Assembly: GCA_012845835.1 (NCBI GenBank)
Contig: JABAKD010000016.1
Span: 19,336,696-19,400,695 of the forward strand
Source: Undaria pinnatifida
Lineage: Eukaryota; Sar; Phaeophyceae; Laminariales; Alariaceae
Direction: 5' to 3'
DNA: 64,000 bases
The position numbers were made by a program, and so were the translations under genes. Each line of letters opens with the position of its first letter. The stretch's first letter is position 1. The notes under the pieces are model-generated. The model was not told the origin of the DNA, made no database searches, and worked only from the letters and a program-made list of their open reading frames with translations. Positions 12,801-24,200 of this stretch are shown here, piece after piece.

Positions 12801-15800
12801 ATCGATACTCATCCTTGCAAGCTGCGTACTACAAATTGTATTCGTTCGTATGTATCTTTTAAGCAGATCTTTTTTATTTTGTTTTTTTTTTGCGAATGCA
12901 TTTCATGTTTTTGTCTTAAGGCCAAGCCATATGGGAGAAGAAATCGGAAAACGAAGCGAGATTTCCTCTTCTTTGGTGTTGAAACTCACACAGTCGCTGG
13001 ACATCTTGTTTTTGTGTGCCGCAGCAGCAAACAACTGTGCTTTCTGCACGCAACACCTACCACCGCCGATGATGTATCGCCTCATAGGGCACGACATGGC
13101 GTCAAACCTTCGAGGCTATTTGCCCCCATGCTCCGGGAGTGCTCGCTGCCAAGTTTGACGGCCGTTGGTGCTGTGTGGCTGGAGTTCTCGCTCGAGACGA
13201 AAAAGCCTGACCCATTTCTGTAAACAAAATATCAGACGGAACTGGGTGAGTGCTTGTGAAGCGTGAAAGCCTAACCTATTTATGTACGAATTGTTTTTAA
13301 ACGAAACTTGAAAAAACATCGTACGTACATGGGTTAGGCTTTTACGCCTCGAGCGAGAACTCCAGCCACGCAGCACCAACGGCTCTCAAATTTGGCGAGC
13401 ACTCTCAGAGCAGTAGGGTTTACAGCCTCGATGGTTTGATGCCACCTCGTGCCCTGTGAGGCGAGGAAACATCGGCGGTGGTAGGTGCTGTGTGCGGAAA
13501 GCACAGTTTTTTTTTTAGTGTTTGGGCGGTGATCGGAAGTGGCACATGTTTACCGACGGCACTGCCCTGGGGTGTCTACACGATGGAGAATCATGATTTG
13601 TTTTCCGATTTATTCTCCTTTTCTCCCATAAGGGTTGACCCAAGCGCTACCCACACGTGTGTGGGGACAAACCACTCGGAGTTTGTGTAAATATGATACT
13701 TTTCGCAGTGGCAAATGGGTGAAGGAACTGGGTGCGGGGTAGGGGGGAGTTTGTGGTGAAGGAGAGGGAGGGAAGGGTGAGGGGGGGGAGAGGTGTAGTT
13801 GTTCCATGCACAGCTGTAGTGTTTAAGAAGATAAGACGTTCGTATCCCTACAATGCCGGGACGGAGCACGTTGGGGAAGGGGGGGGGGCAGGATGGAGTG
13901 TTGGAGCCAGAGAGAAAGAGAGCGTTTGGACTAGTTTGCATGTTTTGCGTGCTTTCATTAAATGGGCGTACTGCTGTTTCTCGGCAGTGGCGTAGTGCGC
14001 TTAGACGCCCCTGGCCGGAGAACGTGCCAACAGCCGGATCTCTGCGGGGGCGTGCTTGCGAGCGGCCGCGTTACGGTGCTCCTTCTGGGCTGTTTTCATG
14101 TCAGGCACGAAGTACCCTCCGGCCTATCCGCCGGCCTCGACTCTACGTGTTTCCTTGTTACTTCATGTCTGCCCCCCCCCCCTTCCCCCCCTCCCCTCCC
14201 CCCCCCCCTCGCCCCCCTTCTCCCCCCCCCCCCGGTCGCCATGATGGTTATCGAGTTAGATAATATTTTGCGGTGTTGAGAACCCCAACTCCGCACAAGG
14301 GGAATGGTCGCATGACGTAGTGTGAATATGGCGAGGCACTCACGAGGCATTTCCATAGTAATACCCATTGCTGTCTTTGGAGTGGCCACATGAGAAAACA
14401 AATCAACTCATTGGCACTGTCATCCATAAGCAAGAAAGTAGGTACAAGGTGCCGAAGTCCATCTTACTAGGCGGTTTTTGGAAGGATGCAGTTCACCCTT
14501 CATGCGACTCGCTGAACACCTTACGGCGCTTCGCGCTTGGTGCAAGCATTGTCTGCCTGGTTGATAAAAACCCGAGGTGCTCCGTCCCGGCATAGTAGGG
14601 ATGCGAGGGTCTATGGTTATACGACTACGGCCATACACAAACTGAGTACAGCCCCCGCCCCCCCACCCATCCACCCCTTTCCTGCCCCCCCGGCGCCATC
14701 CCTTTCGTCTAAATGGATTGACAACGTTCCCGTCGATGGCGGCTTCCTGTCTACCCCCCGTGTTGTCCGATCGCAGGTGGCGAGATGAGGTGGTCATTGC
14801 GAGCGAGAAGGGATTCGCCGCTGCCAAAGATGTGAGTTGTTGTTTGCCTTTAATTTTGAACGTCCGTGGTAAAGTTGTAGAGGGAAGGGAGAGGGGGATG
14901 GGAAGATCGGCGAGGGGCGAGGGGGGTGGAAGGGGGCGGGAGGGAGGGGGGTGAAGGAGGGGTCGAGGGTTGAGAGGCGATGGAGGGTGAGGGGGAAGGG
15001 GATTGGGGAAGGAGGAAGGGGGCCGGGTTCTTGCGCTAAAATGCAGACAACTGTTGTTTACTGCCTGGTACCTGATACAGCCTGTAATATGTATGCGTTG
15101 CTTTAGTTGGTACTGGCTGTGGGTTGTGCGGGGAATACGTTGAATCGTTGTTTCGTGCCGGGTGCTTTGTGCCTTCCCCACGCCCGCCCGACACCACCCT
15201 GTTCCCGCCTCCTGCCCTTGCATCGCCTCCTTAGCCGCACGATCCGTCGTCCTTGTCACTTCGTTTCACCGCCAGGTTGGTTGGTGAATGACAATATTGC
15301 GCCCTCCCCCCCCGTCTTGAGCAGTCAAACGTTTAGTTTACGAATAGTTTCCGTTATAGCAGCGTTTGAACGACCCCCCTCCGCCTCCCCCGCCCCTCTC
15401 CCCTACCCAACTACCGCCTCGTTACCTGCCCCCACCTCCTTCCTCCCCCACCCCTGTCCCCAACTGAACTAACGCCTCATTGTGTATCCCCCCACCTTTT
15501 TATCAGTCAATCCCTAGTTTTTACACAGCTTCTGCCAGAACTTTAGTTTAACGATATCTTCCTATCTCCCCCCCCCCCCCGCCTCCATCTCCCCTTTCCC
15601 CTCCTCCCCCCCCGCCCGCCCCCTCCCCCCCTCCCCACCCGCTCCCCGATACCCCATCCTACGCAACTACCGCTTCGACCCTCCTTTTCTACTTTGGCAG
15701 ATGACAGACAAAGCGATAGCGGAAATCAAGAAGCCGGCAGGTGGCGGTGGAACTGCGGGGGGCGCGGAGGGAGGGGCAAGCGCAGGAGGAGGGGGAGGAA

Positions 15801-15856
15801 ATGGGGAGGATGCAAGTGCAAGCGGAGTCGATAGTGATGGGCCGCACACCGTCTAG
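9857..15856 (+). CDS. Unknown protein, five exons, about 273 aa
   Basis: Predicted exons are 9857-10246, 11406-11540, 12546-12631, 14777-14831 and 15701-15856. All junctions are GT-AG, and phases agree (0, 0, 2, 0) through to a TAG. The N-terminal 100 residues are Asn/Gly/Ala-rich low complexity (MSNFENNSS start). Residues about 115-225 are a compact, charged and probably helical region with repeated amphipathic segments, such as LENGLKHARMLLATG, KLKEGTATMIDR, VTDKGVQAVGAKMEE and IASEKGFAAAKD. The C-terminal tail is Gly/Ala-rich and ends DSDGPHTV. The helices resemble lipid-surface or LEA-like amphipathic repeats in general character, but I do not recognise a family. No signal peptide or membrane segment is visible. 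Exon 3 has a second possible acceptor 12 bases further in (12557/12558) that keeps the frame. The second to fifth exons are too short to stand out alone; it is the matching phases and composition that support them. Confidence 0.62.
12755..12840 (+). repeat. Conserved ~75-bp motif E, copy 2
   Basis: Reads 'ataacgacgtcagctgtgag', then 'ttcgacgaattt', 'gatcgatactcatc' and 'ttgcaagctgcgtac'. It lies in the third intron of the five-exon gene. Very similar copies are at 26.15 and 42.48 kb. Confidence 0.7.
12900..13535. mobile_element. Foldback element inside an intron
   Basis: The left arm (about 12900-13215) is matched in reverse complement by the right arm (about 13325-13515). Paired strings include CTGGAGTTCTCGCTCGAG with 'ctcgagcgagaactccag', 'tttgacgccatgtcgtgcc' with its partner near 13435, and 'catcatcggcggtggtaggtg' near 13060 with the copy near 13475. 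The arms differ by scattered changes. No transposase is seen. The element lies in the third intron of the five-exon gene. Confidence 0.75.
14238..14650 (-). repeat. Dispersed element A, copy 1 (about 410 bp)
   Basis: Nearly full-length reverse-complement match to 33685-34110. Shared strings include CCTCGCATCCCTACTATGCC, 'gggacggagcac', 'cttgcaccaagcgcgaagcg' and 'gcatgaagggcgaactgc'. Short end fragments recur at 13.84, 35.66 and 40.67 kb. Open frames inside are conserved only because the DNA is. The element sits in an intron of the five-exon gene. Confidence 0.8.
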
Positions 15857-15874
15857 CACGTCCATGCGCGTGCA

Positions 15875-16515
15875 GCTTTTGAGACTTTCAGGCGTGCCGT
15901 TTTGAGCCTTTCGTGGCGCGTGGTTTGAGGCTTTGAGGCTTATGAGGGTTGAGGTTTTGGGGGTTGACGCTTGGGGGCGGTGGGGATTTATGCTTTTGGG
16001 GCGCCAGGCGTTGAGGGTTGGTGATTCGTTCGAGGGTTGAGGATTTGAGGGGTTGATGCTTATAAGGCCTTGAGTTTTTTGTCTTGTCTTGAAGGTTCTT
16101 GATGCTTGGCAGTGCTTGAGGCTTGGTGCATAGATGCTTGGGGCGTGAGACTCGAGGCAGGCCTGAGGAGTTTTGATGCTTCAAATATTCGAGCCGTCGT
16201 GCTTTGAGGCTTGAAGGTTTTGAGGCTTGATGCTCGAGGATTGAAGATTCTTGATGCTTCATGCTTGTGGCTTTGAGGCTTGAGGCTTTGAGGCTTGAGG
16301 CTTTGAGGCTTTGAGGCTTGATGCTTGAGGCTTGCGGAGGTTAAAGGCTATGATGCTTCGGGGCTCGAGGCTCAAGGTTTTGAGGCTCGAGTGATGAGAC
16401 TCTAGGTAATAATGAGGCTCGAGTTTGAGACTCGTTGCTTTTGAGGCTCTAGACTGTTGAGGCTTGAAGGTATTCGGGGCTTGGTGCTTGACGCTCGAGG
16501 CCCGAGGCTCGAGAA
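15875..16515. repeat. Degenerate short tandem repeat (TTGAGGC-type)
   Basis: About 640 bp of loosely repeated GAGGCTTGAGGCT-like units, most regular at 16265-16325 and decaying on both sides. Such arrays give long open frames on the minus strand (Lys/Ser/Pro/Gln-rich), which I do not call as genes. The array starts about 20 bp after the stop codon of the five-exon gene. Confidence 0.8.
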
Positions 16516-16519
16516 TCGA

Positions 16520-19500
16520 GGACATCGTTTGTGTTTGTAGGGGGAGGGGGGTGTACGTAATTGCCAGCTTCGACAAGATTTTTGTTTCTATTTCCATTGT
16601 CGAGGTTGTCGGCGTTTGCGTCGACGGGATCTCGGTTGATGCCCGCCCCCCCCCCCCCCCCCCCCCCCCCCTCCCCCCCTCCCCCCAATCCCACTCCTAG
16701 GCGGCGAACATAGCAATATTGTTTGTCCTTGCGCGTACGTGGCCCCACTATTTGTACCGGGCCGCCCGCGCCTTGTTTTGTACAGTAGCAGTAGTAAGCA
16801 TGCAGCCTTGGCTTTAGCTATTTCGTCCTTAGTAGCCCACTGGGTAGGATAGGCGCCGACCCCTTTTGGTTCGGTTGGAGGGTGCCGCGCATTCTGTCTG
16901 CTGTTCCGGTCATTTTTGCGCGTGGTCGATCAAAAATGTTGTTGCGTTGGAAGCGCGTGAAAGCAGCAACATTTCTGTACTATTGTGCTGCGTTTTTTTC
17001 CGTGGTCAGCATCAGTTGGTTGGTTTTCGTCGGTAGATTGGTAGATTGGTTGATTGGTTGACTGGCTGGTTTGTTGATTGTGTGCCTCTTTGTGCCCGAG
17101 GTCGCAAGGGAGGGTGGTCGTGATTTTTAAGCGGTGTAACCGACGAAATAACGCCTTCTGCTGTGGTACTCCTGCTGAATCTGTTGCAGCGGGGGCGGCG
17201 TTTTTAACGAAAACGACTCTATATTCTCGACCTTTTGTTGTCTCTGGAAACAGACACCACCAGAATATTTCATACCAGACCGTACGCGATTATTATGGTA
17301 CAAGGGATACACCAGGAATCGAATGAACTTGCGGGGGGTCTTTCTGGATTATAGGTCTGTCTTGATTTTGAGAGGGTGAGCTTTGGGGCTACACAGCCTC
17401 CGGCTATCCCAGTGTATGTGAATGGGGCGTGGAACGAACAGGAGTTTTAGGTAGCGGGAGACCGGCCTTGAAACGAGGTCGGTTTTCAACTTCATTGTGG
17501 TGGCGGCGTGTAAGCGCTTTCACGCCCACTCCTCTTGTTGTGTTCCGCTTGTTGTGTTTGGCAGTTGCACGAAGACGTAGTGCGTGCGGAAGTGGGAATG
17601 TTAGGGGGGAGAGATGGGGCGGCGGCGGCGGGGGGGGGGGTAGATGGGCGAGTGGATGGGTGGGTGGGCCGCGGGCGAGAGACAGCTGCAAGCCTCTGAC
17701 ATCTAACTGCTACTTGCTCTGTACTGTTTTCTGCAGGCTGCTATATTGTCGTGCACTGCTGCTACTACCAGTAGTACTATTAATATGATAGTGTATGATG
17801 TCCCACGCGTATTTCGCGAGTCCTGTAGAACTGCGCCCACTTTCGGCTAGAAAATACGTGGGAATAGGTCGGGCCATCTCGCGTAACCCCTTCAGAACTG
17901 GAACCACGTTTTTGGCGAAAACATATTTGGCATTGCTGTGAGGCCCTTTTTTCGTGCGCGTGTGATTGCCGGCCTGCCGGCCGCTGGAATTTTTCCGTTA
18001 CCAAAACTGTTGAGTTGAAACGCTTTGTTCAAAGCACTACACCACAGCGGGTGCTCGAGATTTGCCGATTTGCCGGCTCTCATCACCCCCCTCCCCCCCT
18101 TCCCCCGGCCATGCGTGACAACGGGTACAACCCCCCTGCCGCCCCCCCCGCTGTGTTTGTGGTCGCATTATCGTTGATTTTGCGATGCTGGATTACAGAT
18201 GTACCCGGACAAACAATGGTACTCCTAAGATATGGCCATTTCTTACACACTGTACAGTCGGATTTTTTAGTCAAAAACGGCCTTTTTCGACTGAGGCCCA
18301 AATCGGGCTTTCTTACACAATCGAAAAAGGGCTTTTTTGACTCAAGTTTTTTCGACTGAGTTTTCCGACTGGGGGAAAAAAAAAAGCGGGCAGCGACGAA
18401 GAAAAAGCGCGGGGGGGGGGAGCGAGCCGTCCCCGGGAGGGCGATTTCCACGCTCCCCCCTCGCCGAGATGGGGCACCGACAGCCGTTCTTTCGCCGGCA
18501 CGTCGTAGTGCTGCTGTGCAGATGGGACGTCGCGGCACCGCGAGGCCGCCGGAGGCCGAGTGGAGCTCGGGAGTCGCAGCTTTTTTGGGGGGGTGTTATA
18601 ACAAGCTGTTTATAACCAAGATATTGTCAAAGATCCGAAAAAATGACACGACCACGACGTTAGCGTATTATGGCGAAGGGCTCCTCCTGGATCGTTCTGC
18701 TTGTTGTCTCGGGGGGACTGGGGGAGCCCGTGCCGGGTTGGTTGTTCATGGTTGGAAGGGGGTGCACAAGCGAGAGCTGGTCTAAAATGCGTACTCTAGG
18801 TCGGAGCAACAAGGCAAAAAGCAACGTGAAGGAAAAACTGCGAAGAGAGAATTCCAAAAGCCAGACAACGCCATGTATGTAGACTAGACTATGTTATGTG
18901 TGAATACAATCTGCTCTTACTTTTCTTGTTTTTGTCAAAGTTGTTCATGCCAGAAACTCGCGACCTCTCACCGATTTCGGTCACAACGGCGACGATCGAC
19001 CCCATCAGAGGCGTACTAGCTGGATGGGTTGTAAGGGCAGGCAGCAGCTACGTATGATATAGAGGATAAGAGTTTGGGCTCGGCGGCTGGGTTGGGAGAT
19101 ATATTTGGCTTCAAGCGCTGCAGCTGGATTGCTTGGCTTCTGGTTGGTTGCTGTGACGTTGCTTTGTGCTGTCATTGTGGTCATTATTTGGATCATCTAA
19201 TAAACCCCTCACTCCCAGAACAACAATCCCTTCTTTTTCTACTGAAACGCCATCGGCGAGGTCTGCGATTCTGCGATGCACTGCTACTTGTGTGGTTGAA
19301 CATTTGAACGTGACAACGAAAGACAGCGCTCTCTCCACGCTCTGGTGGTGTCCCGCCACAAGCCACGATGCTTTTCGGTTCGTCAAGCTCCGATAAGGTG
19401 ACTATATGGAGTCCTTTTGCTGTAAAAGCAAAGGTAATGCATCAATCGCTAACATGTTTAGCTGTTGCTTTGTTGTGATGTTCTCTCTTTGTCACAGCTT

Positions 19501-20180
19501 TGATTTCAAGGTTGATCTACTGCTGCTGAGCCATCACATCCGCAGCAGCGGCAGCGCGGCAGCAGCAATATGCTCATGCATCATGTCGTACGCAACTGCT
19601 GCCGTAGTCTCGTAGTCTAGAAGAAGTAGAGAGTCTTATATGTACTTAACAGTTTGTACGAGTGCTTGCACATGCTCTTGCTCTCTTTGTGCTGCTGAAC
19701 TCTCTGGCGAAAGCTAAATAGCAGGTACGTTTTACCTCTACGGGTGAGGTTGGAGTGTTGCATGCAGCGATGCAGCACGTTGGCCAGGCGCAGCAGGTGT
19801 CATGATGCAAAAAACAGTAAATGACTGCCGCCGACGTACAGTCAACTACGGTTTATAACAGAGTGTGTAACACCCCCCTGGGATGAAATGCTGACCCTGT
19901 TTCCTCCGAAACCAGCACGGCACCAATAGCAACGGTGGCGGCTTTGGGGGGATGTCGTCCAGATCTTTCCATAGACGTGTCGCTCGGCGTTTGAACTCTA
20001 ACCAAACGGTCGTCGAGAAATCGGCATACGAAACTCGTCCGAGGGTGTGTGCTATACACCGTCACAAACGGTAGTTGAAGGCTGTTGTATCTACCACCGA
20101 CCCCCGGCAATAAACACACGACCAGGTCTCCGTTGGGGATTGAAAAACGAGCATGAAAACCATCGCGAAAAATGGACGTA
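16520..20180. other. Region without a firm gene
   Basis: Contains a C-run at about 16645-16690, a repeated 'ttttttcgactgag' stretch at 18260-18370, and several open frames of under 120 codons on both strands with no recognised domain. A plus-strand frame near 19180-19395 (Ser/Thr-rich) and its antisense are both open, and neither is supported. One short coding-like stretch at about 17129-17190 encodes CGTPAES, as does the first NADAR-gene exon; see findings. Confidence 0.35.
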
Positions 20181-20188
20181 CGAGTACG

Positions 20189-20545
20189 ACGGTTGTTGTT
20201 GTTGTTGTTGTTCTTACATTAACTCGCATAATCAAGTCCGTGGTCACAGGACAGGCTCCAGTCACTCTGGAGCTGAGGAATACCCCAGGGAAAACACACA
20301 CACAACCCAAGGTGGTACACGCATATATCACAGCTGACGCAATTCATGCCTCCACCAGAAACATCTAAAAGTAAAATCGGGAGTCAGTCTACGATGTGCC
20401 AGGTCCAGGCCGGTGCATACGTCTCACTACTCACGCCTGGAGAAACCGAATATTCCGATTACGACCCAAGGAAGACTACCACGTATATATTACACGTAGT
20501 ATCTATCACTACGCATACGCACGACAGGCATAAGTCAATTGGAGA
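20189..20545 (+). repeat. Dispersed repeat B, copy 2
   Basis: The best preserved copy of the family at 7205. It opens with a GTT run, contains 'cactctggagctgaggaata' and 'cctccaccagaaacat', and ends 'cataagtcaattggag'. An A/G-only tract of about 200 bp follows directly, as expected for a retroposon tail that has expanded. Confidence 0.75.
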
Positions 20546-20735
20546 AAAAGAAACAAAGAAAAGAAAAGAAGACAAAGGAAAGGAAAGAAAAGAGAAGAAA
20601 AACGAAACAAAACGAAAAAGGCAAGCAAAGAGAAGAAAAAGACAAGAAAAGCAAGAAAAGACAAGACAAGAAAGCAAGGAAAGAAGAAGAGAAAAAAAAG
20701 AAAAAAGAAATAGAAAAAGAAAAGAAAGAAAAATG
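20535..20735. repeat. Polypurine (A/G) tract of about 200 bp
   Basis: Almost entirely A and G in units such as 'aaaagaaaag', following the end of dispersed repeat B. Frames through it give Lys/Glu-rich peptides that are not genes. It could form unusual triplex-prone DNA, but that is inference. Confidence 0.8.
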
Positions 20736-21285
20736 TCATACTAGAAGACCCTAGGAACTGGCTAAGGATGGCATTGGGCTAACAGACGGTACAGTGTACC
20801 AGGTACATCAATATTCAAAGCCAAGAAAAATTAACCCGGCTATCATACACAGGTTTTACCGATGGGGTGACGGCAGCGCGACGATCTCACACAACTATAT
20901 GGACAACAACGGACAGTACGAGCACGAGTCACCGACCGTCTCATAAGAAAAAGTCCCACAAGAAACTTGGTTTATATGTTCGGGGAAATGCGGGAGTGGT
21001 TATGCTGAAATTACATTATGAACACACCCTTTCTCACATAAGAATATAGCCCCCCCCTCACCCCCCACCCCAACCTCCAACCCCCCTGTGATACCCCCAT
21101 CCACGGCCTTGACTCCGTGCGCCACAACAGCAATGGGTGCAACCGCTATAACCCCTTCCCCTGCCTCCCTCACTCCCTCCCTGCCTTCTTGCTCCGGTTC
21201 CCCTTGCCTTCCGTCGTTCGCTCGTTCGTCCATTGACTTCTTCTTGTTCTTGTTCTTGCTCTTATTTTTGTTCTTGTTCTTCCAG

Positions 21286-24200
21286 AAGCCGACGAAGAAA
21301 GGCTGCGGAGAATTTAACTACCACAACGAGAACACGTTCAGCAACATCTTCCCCTGTGGAACGCCCGCAGAATCAGCCCGCGCGAAGGGCCGGAGCGGCG
21401 GTCGCGGCGGCGGAGGCGGTGGTAGTTGTGATCGTGGCGGTGGTGACGAAGGTATCGGTGGTGGTGGTAGTCACCGGAACGGTGACGGTAGCGGTGGCGG
21501 TAGCGGCAGCGATATGATGGTTTCACCTCCGCGACGTCGAGGTAGAACTTATGGGGATGACGGTGGTGGCGGGGGTAGCGATGGCGGCGGCGATTATGGT
21601 AGTGGCAGCGGTGGCGGTGGTGGACACGAATTGGTGGGTTCGCCGCTGAGAAATATGGTCAAGGTTACCGACGGCAGCGGTAGGCGCGTCGGTAGTCCCG
21701 TCGGTAATCGCGTCCGTATCCGCGACCGCGGCGGCGACGGTGGTGGTGGTGGGATGGAGGTGCTATCGTGTCCGAGGAGACGAGAGAAAAAAGGATGCAA
21801 GGGTGGCAGCGGCGGTGGCAGCGGCGGTGGTGGCGGCGGCGGTACAGGCACCGGTGGCGGAGACGGTGGTCGAAGCGGCGGTGTTCTTGAGACAGCGCGA
21901 GCGTCAGTACAGCTCGGGCTTTCGAGAAAGGCGGGGCGTAGCGGGGGTGACGGAAAGAGCGGGATGGGGTGCGGCAAACCGGTGATCAGCGGCAGCTTGG
22001 GTCGGGTCATCAGCTCGGGTTGCGGCAGCAGCCCGGGTTATAGCGGCACGGGGCTTGGTAGCAGAAGGGGGCTTGGCGTTCGCGGCACGAGGCTCGGCAG
22101 TCGGGATCGATTACAGCAAGGAAGGAGACACGACGAAAGACCCTTTGTTGTTAACGGTGGCATGGGCGGCGGTGGCTCCTACGGTGCTGACCGCGGCGTC
22201 GGTGGTGGCGGCCGCGGCGGTTACGGCGACGCCGGGGTGGTGGAGACGGAAGGGATGGTGCTCTTCTGGAAGGCCCCGGCGTGCTTCGCGCAATGGACGC
22301 CTTCAATGTTCGAGGTGGACGGGGTGAGAAAAAACATTCAAATGGAGACGCAAGGGTACGAGAAGAAAACAAAAATTGCGACACCCCACGACAGTAGTTT
22401 GTGGGATCTAAAAAGCGCGGGTCGTACAAATGCTATGCGCAATTGGTTTAAATGTGTTATTTTTCAGTTCGTGTAGGAACCCTACTGCGCTGTTTTCGTT
22501 CCATTCTGACCTGCAGAGGAAGGTGGTATCGTTGTCTGTTACGGTGTAACCTAGGTGGATAGATGCCAGTTTTGTTTCTGGCCATGACATGGGGTCAAGT
22601 TAAGTCGGTTTTAAGACCCCTTACCCCGTCCCCGTGCCCTACCCCCCGTCCCTGTATCTCACGCACACTCCGATCCTGCTGTGCGTGTTCTTTTTCTCAC
22701 GACGGACGCTCACTCGTGGCGCGCGTGGTACTCTTTTCCGTCACGGCTTGGCTGGCTGACAGACGACGTACTACAATGCCGAGCAGTGGATGATGGCGAG
22801 CAAAGCACGGCATTTCAGGGATAGGTGTGACACTAAAAACGTACGACTGAGGCCATCTCTTACAATAAACTGATGCTGAAAACCGAAAATGGAGGTTTCG
22901 GCACCTTCGCAGGCGTGTTTGACCCGGGGAACGGGACAATCGGGCCCGCTTTTCTCGAAGTCCGACTAACCTTTTTCCGAGACGCATTCAACGACAACGA
23001 CGTTTGCCGTTTCTTCGGAATATCGGTTTGAGTTTTACGAAACCAGGTTCGGATGTTTATCGCGGTTTCATCCGACACAGTGACCTATTTTTCGGATGAA
23101 TGGTTTTGAGGCAGCTGCGGTGTATCGGAAAAAAATCAAACTCCTATCTTCAAGAGAAGGCAAATGTCGTTGAATGCGTTTCGCAACAAGGCTAGTTGAA
23201 CTCTGAGAAGAGCGGGCCCGATTATCATGTTCGTCGTTGGATGCGTTTCGCAAAAAGGCTAGTCGGACTTTAAGAAGAGCGGGCCCGATTATCATGTTCC
23301 CCGGATCAAACACGCCTGCGAACGTACTGAAACCTCCATTTTCGGTTTTCAGAATCAGTTTATTACAAGAGATGATCTGACGCCGACTCGAAACGGCGGG
23401 GTGAAGGGAGCGTTTTCAATAGAGACGGTGCGTAGGAGACCGAGGTTTGACCCCTTGGCTGAATATCCACCCCCTATACATTAGCTAGCATCTTATGAAA
23501 AAAAGACGTCTTGGCGCGACCGAAAAGACCGGCCTCTATTAGTTGCATGTTTGATTTTCGACGGTCTATGTGCCGCCCGGCCGATACGACCAGACAAACC
23601 AAACGCGTCCGCCCCAACCGCGTGGCCCCCAACTCCCGCCGCCGTTGTGTATCGATGCGACGTAGCGTGATGCAACACGACGTAATATCGTGTTCGAGGT
23701 CGTTTGCCATGCGAGTGGCCCCGGTCAGTCCCATTGTGTTTCGTTACGGGCCCCGTTCCGCGATTCATGCCCCCCCCCCGTTCCTCGCCCCCGCCCACGC
23801 CCACACCCCCACCACCTCCCACGCTCACCTCAGGAAGACGCTTAGGCAGATCATGAACACTGAGGACCCTCGAGAGATGAAGGCCCTGGGCCGTCTGGTA
23901 AAGGACTTCGATGCCTCGGTGTGGGATGACGTCGGCTTCGACCTGGTGGTGAAGGGTAATCTGGAGAAATTCCGCCAGAACCCTATTTTTCGGGATACGC
24001 TGCTGGCTACGGGATCGAAGGTGCTTGCGCCCTTTGTACCCTTTGCGCGCGCTCTGCGTACCCCTTGCGTGCGCCTGCGTGGTGCTTCTTTCTTATTTTG
24101 GCATCTGATGGGGCGTGTGTGTTTTTTTCTGCGTCTGACGCTGCGTGTTGCTGGGTCTAATTACTTTTTGTTCGTTTTGTGTCTTCGTTAAGGCTATTAT

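Noticed and set aside
14420-15259. Minus-strand 279-codon frame
   Set aside because: It is antisense to two introns and an exon of the five-exon gene and crosses dispersed element A; Pro runs come from G-runs.
15887-16600. Minus-strand Ser/Lys/Pro/Gln-rich open frames
   Set aside because: They translate a degenerate TTGAGGC tandem repeat.
20535-20754. Lys/Glu-rich open frames on the plus strand and Phe/Leu-rich frames on the minus strand
   Set aside because: They come from a 200-bp A/G-only tract; composition explains the lack of stops.
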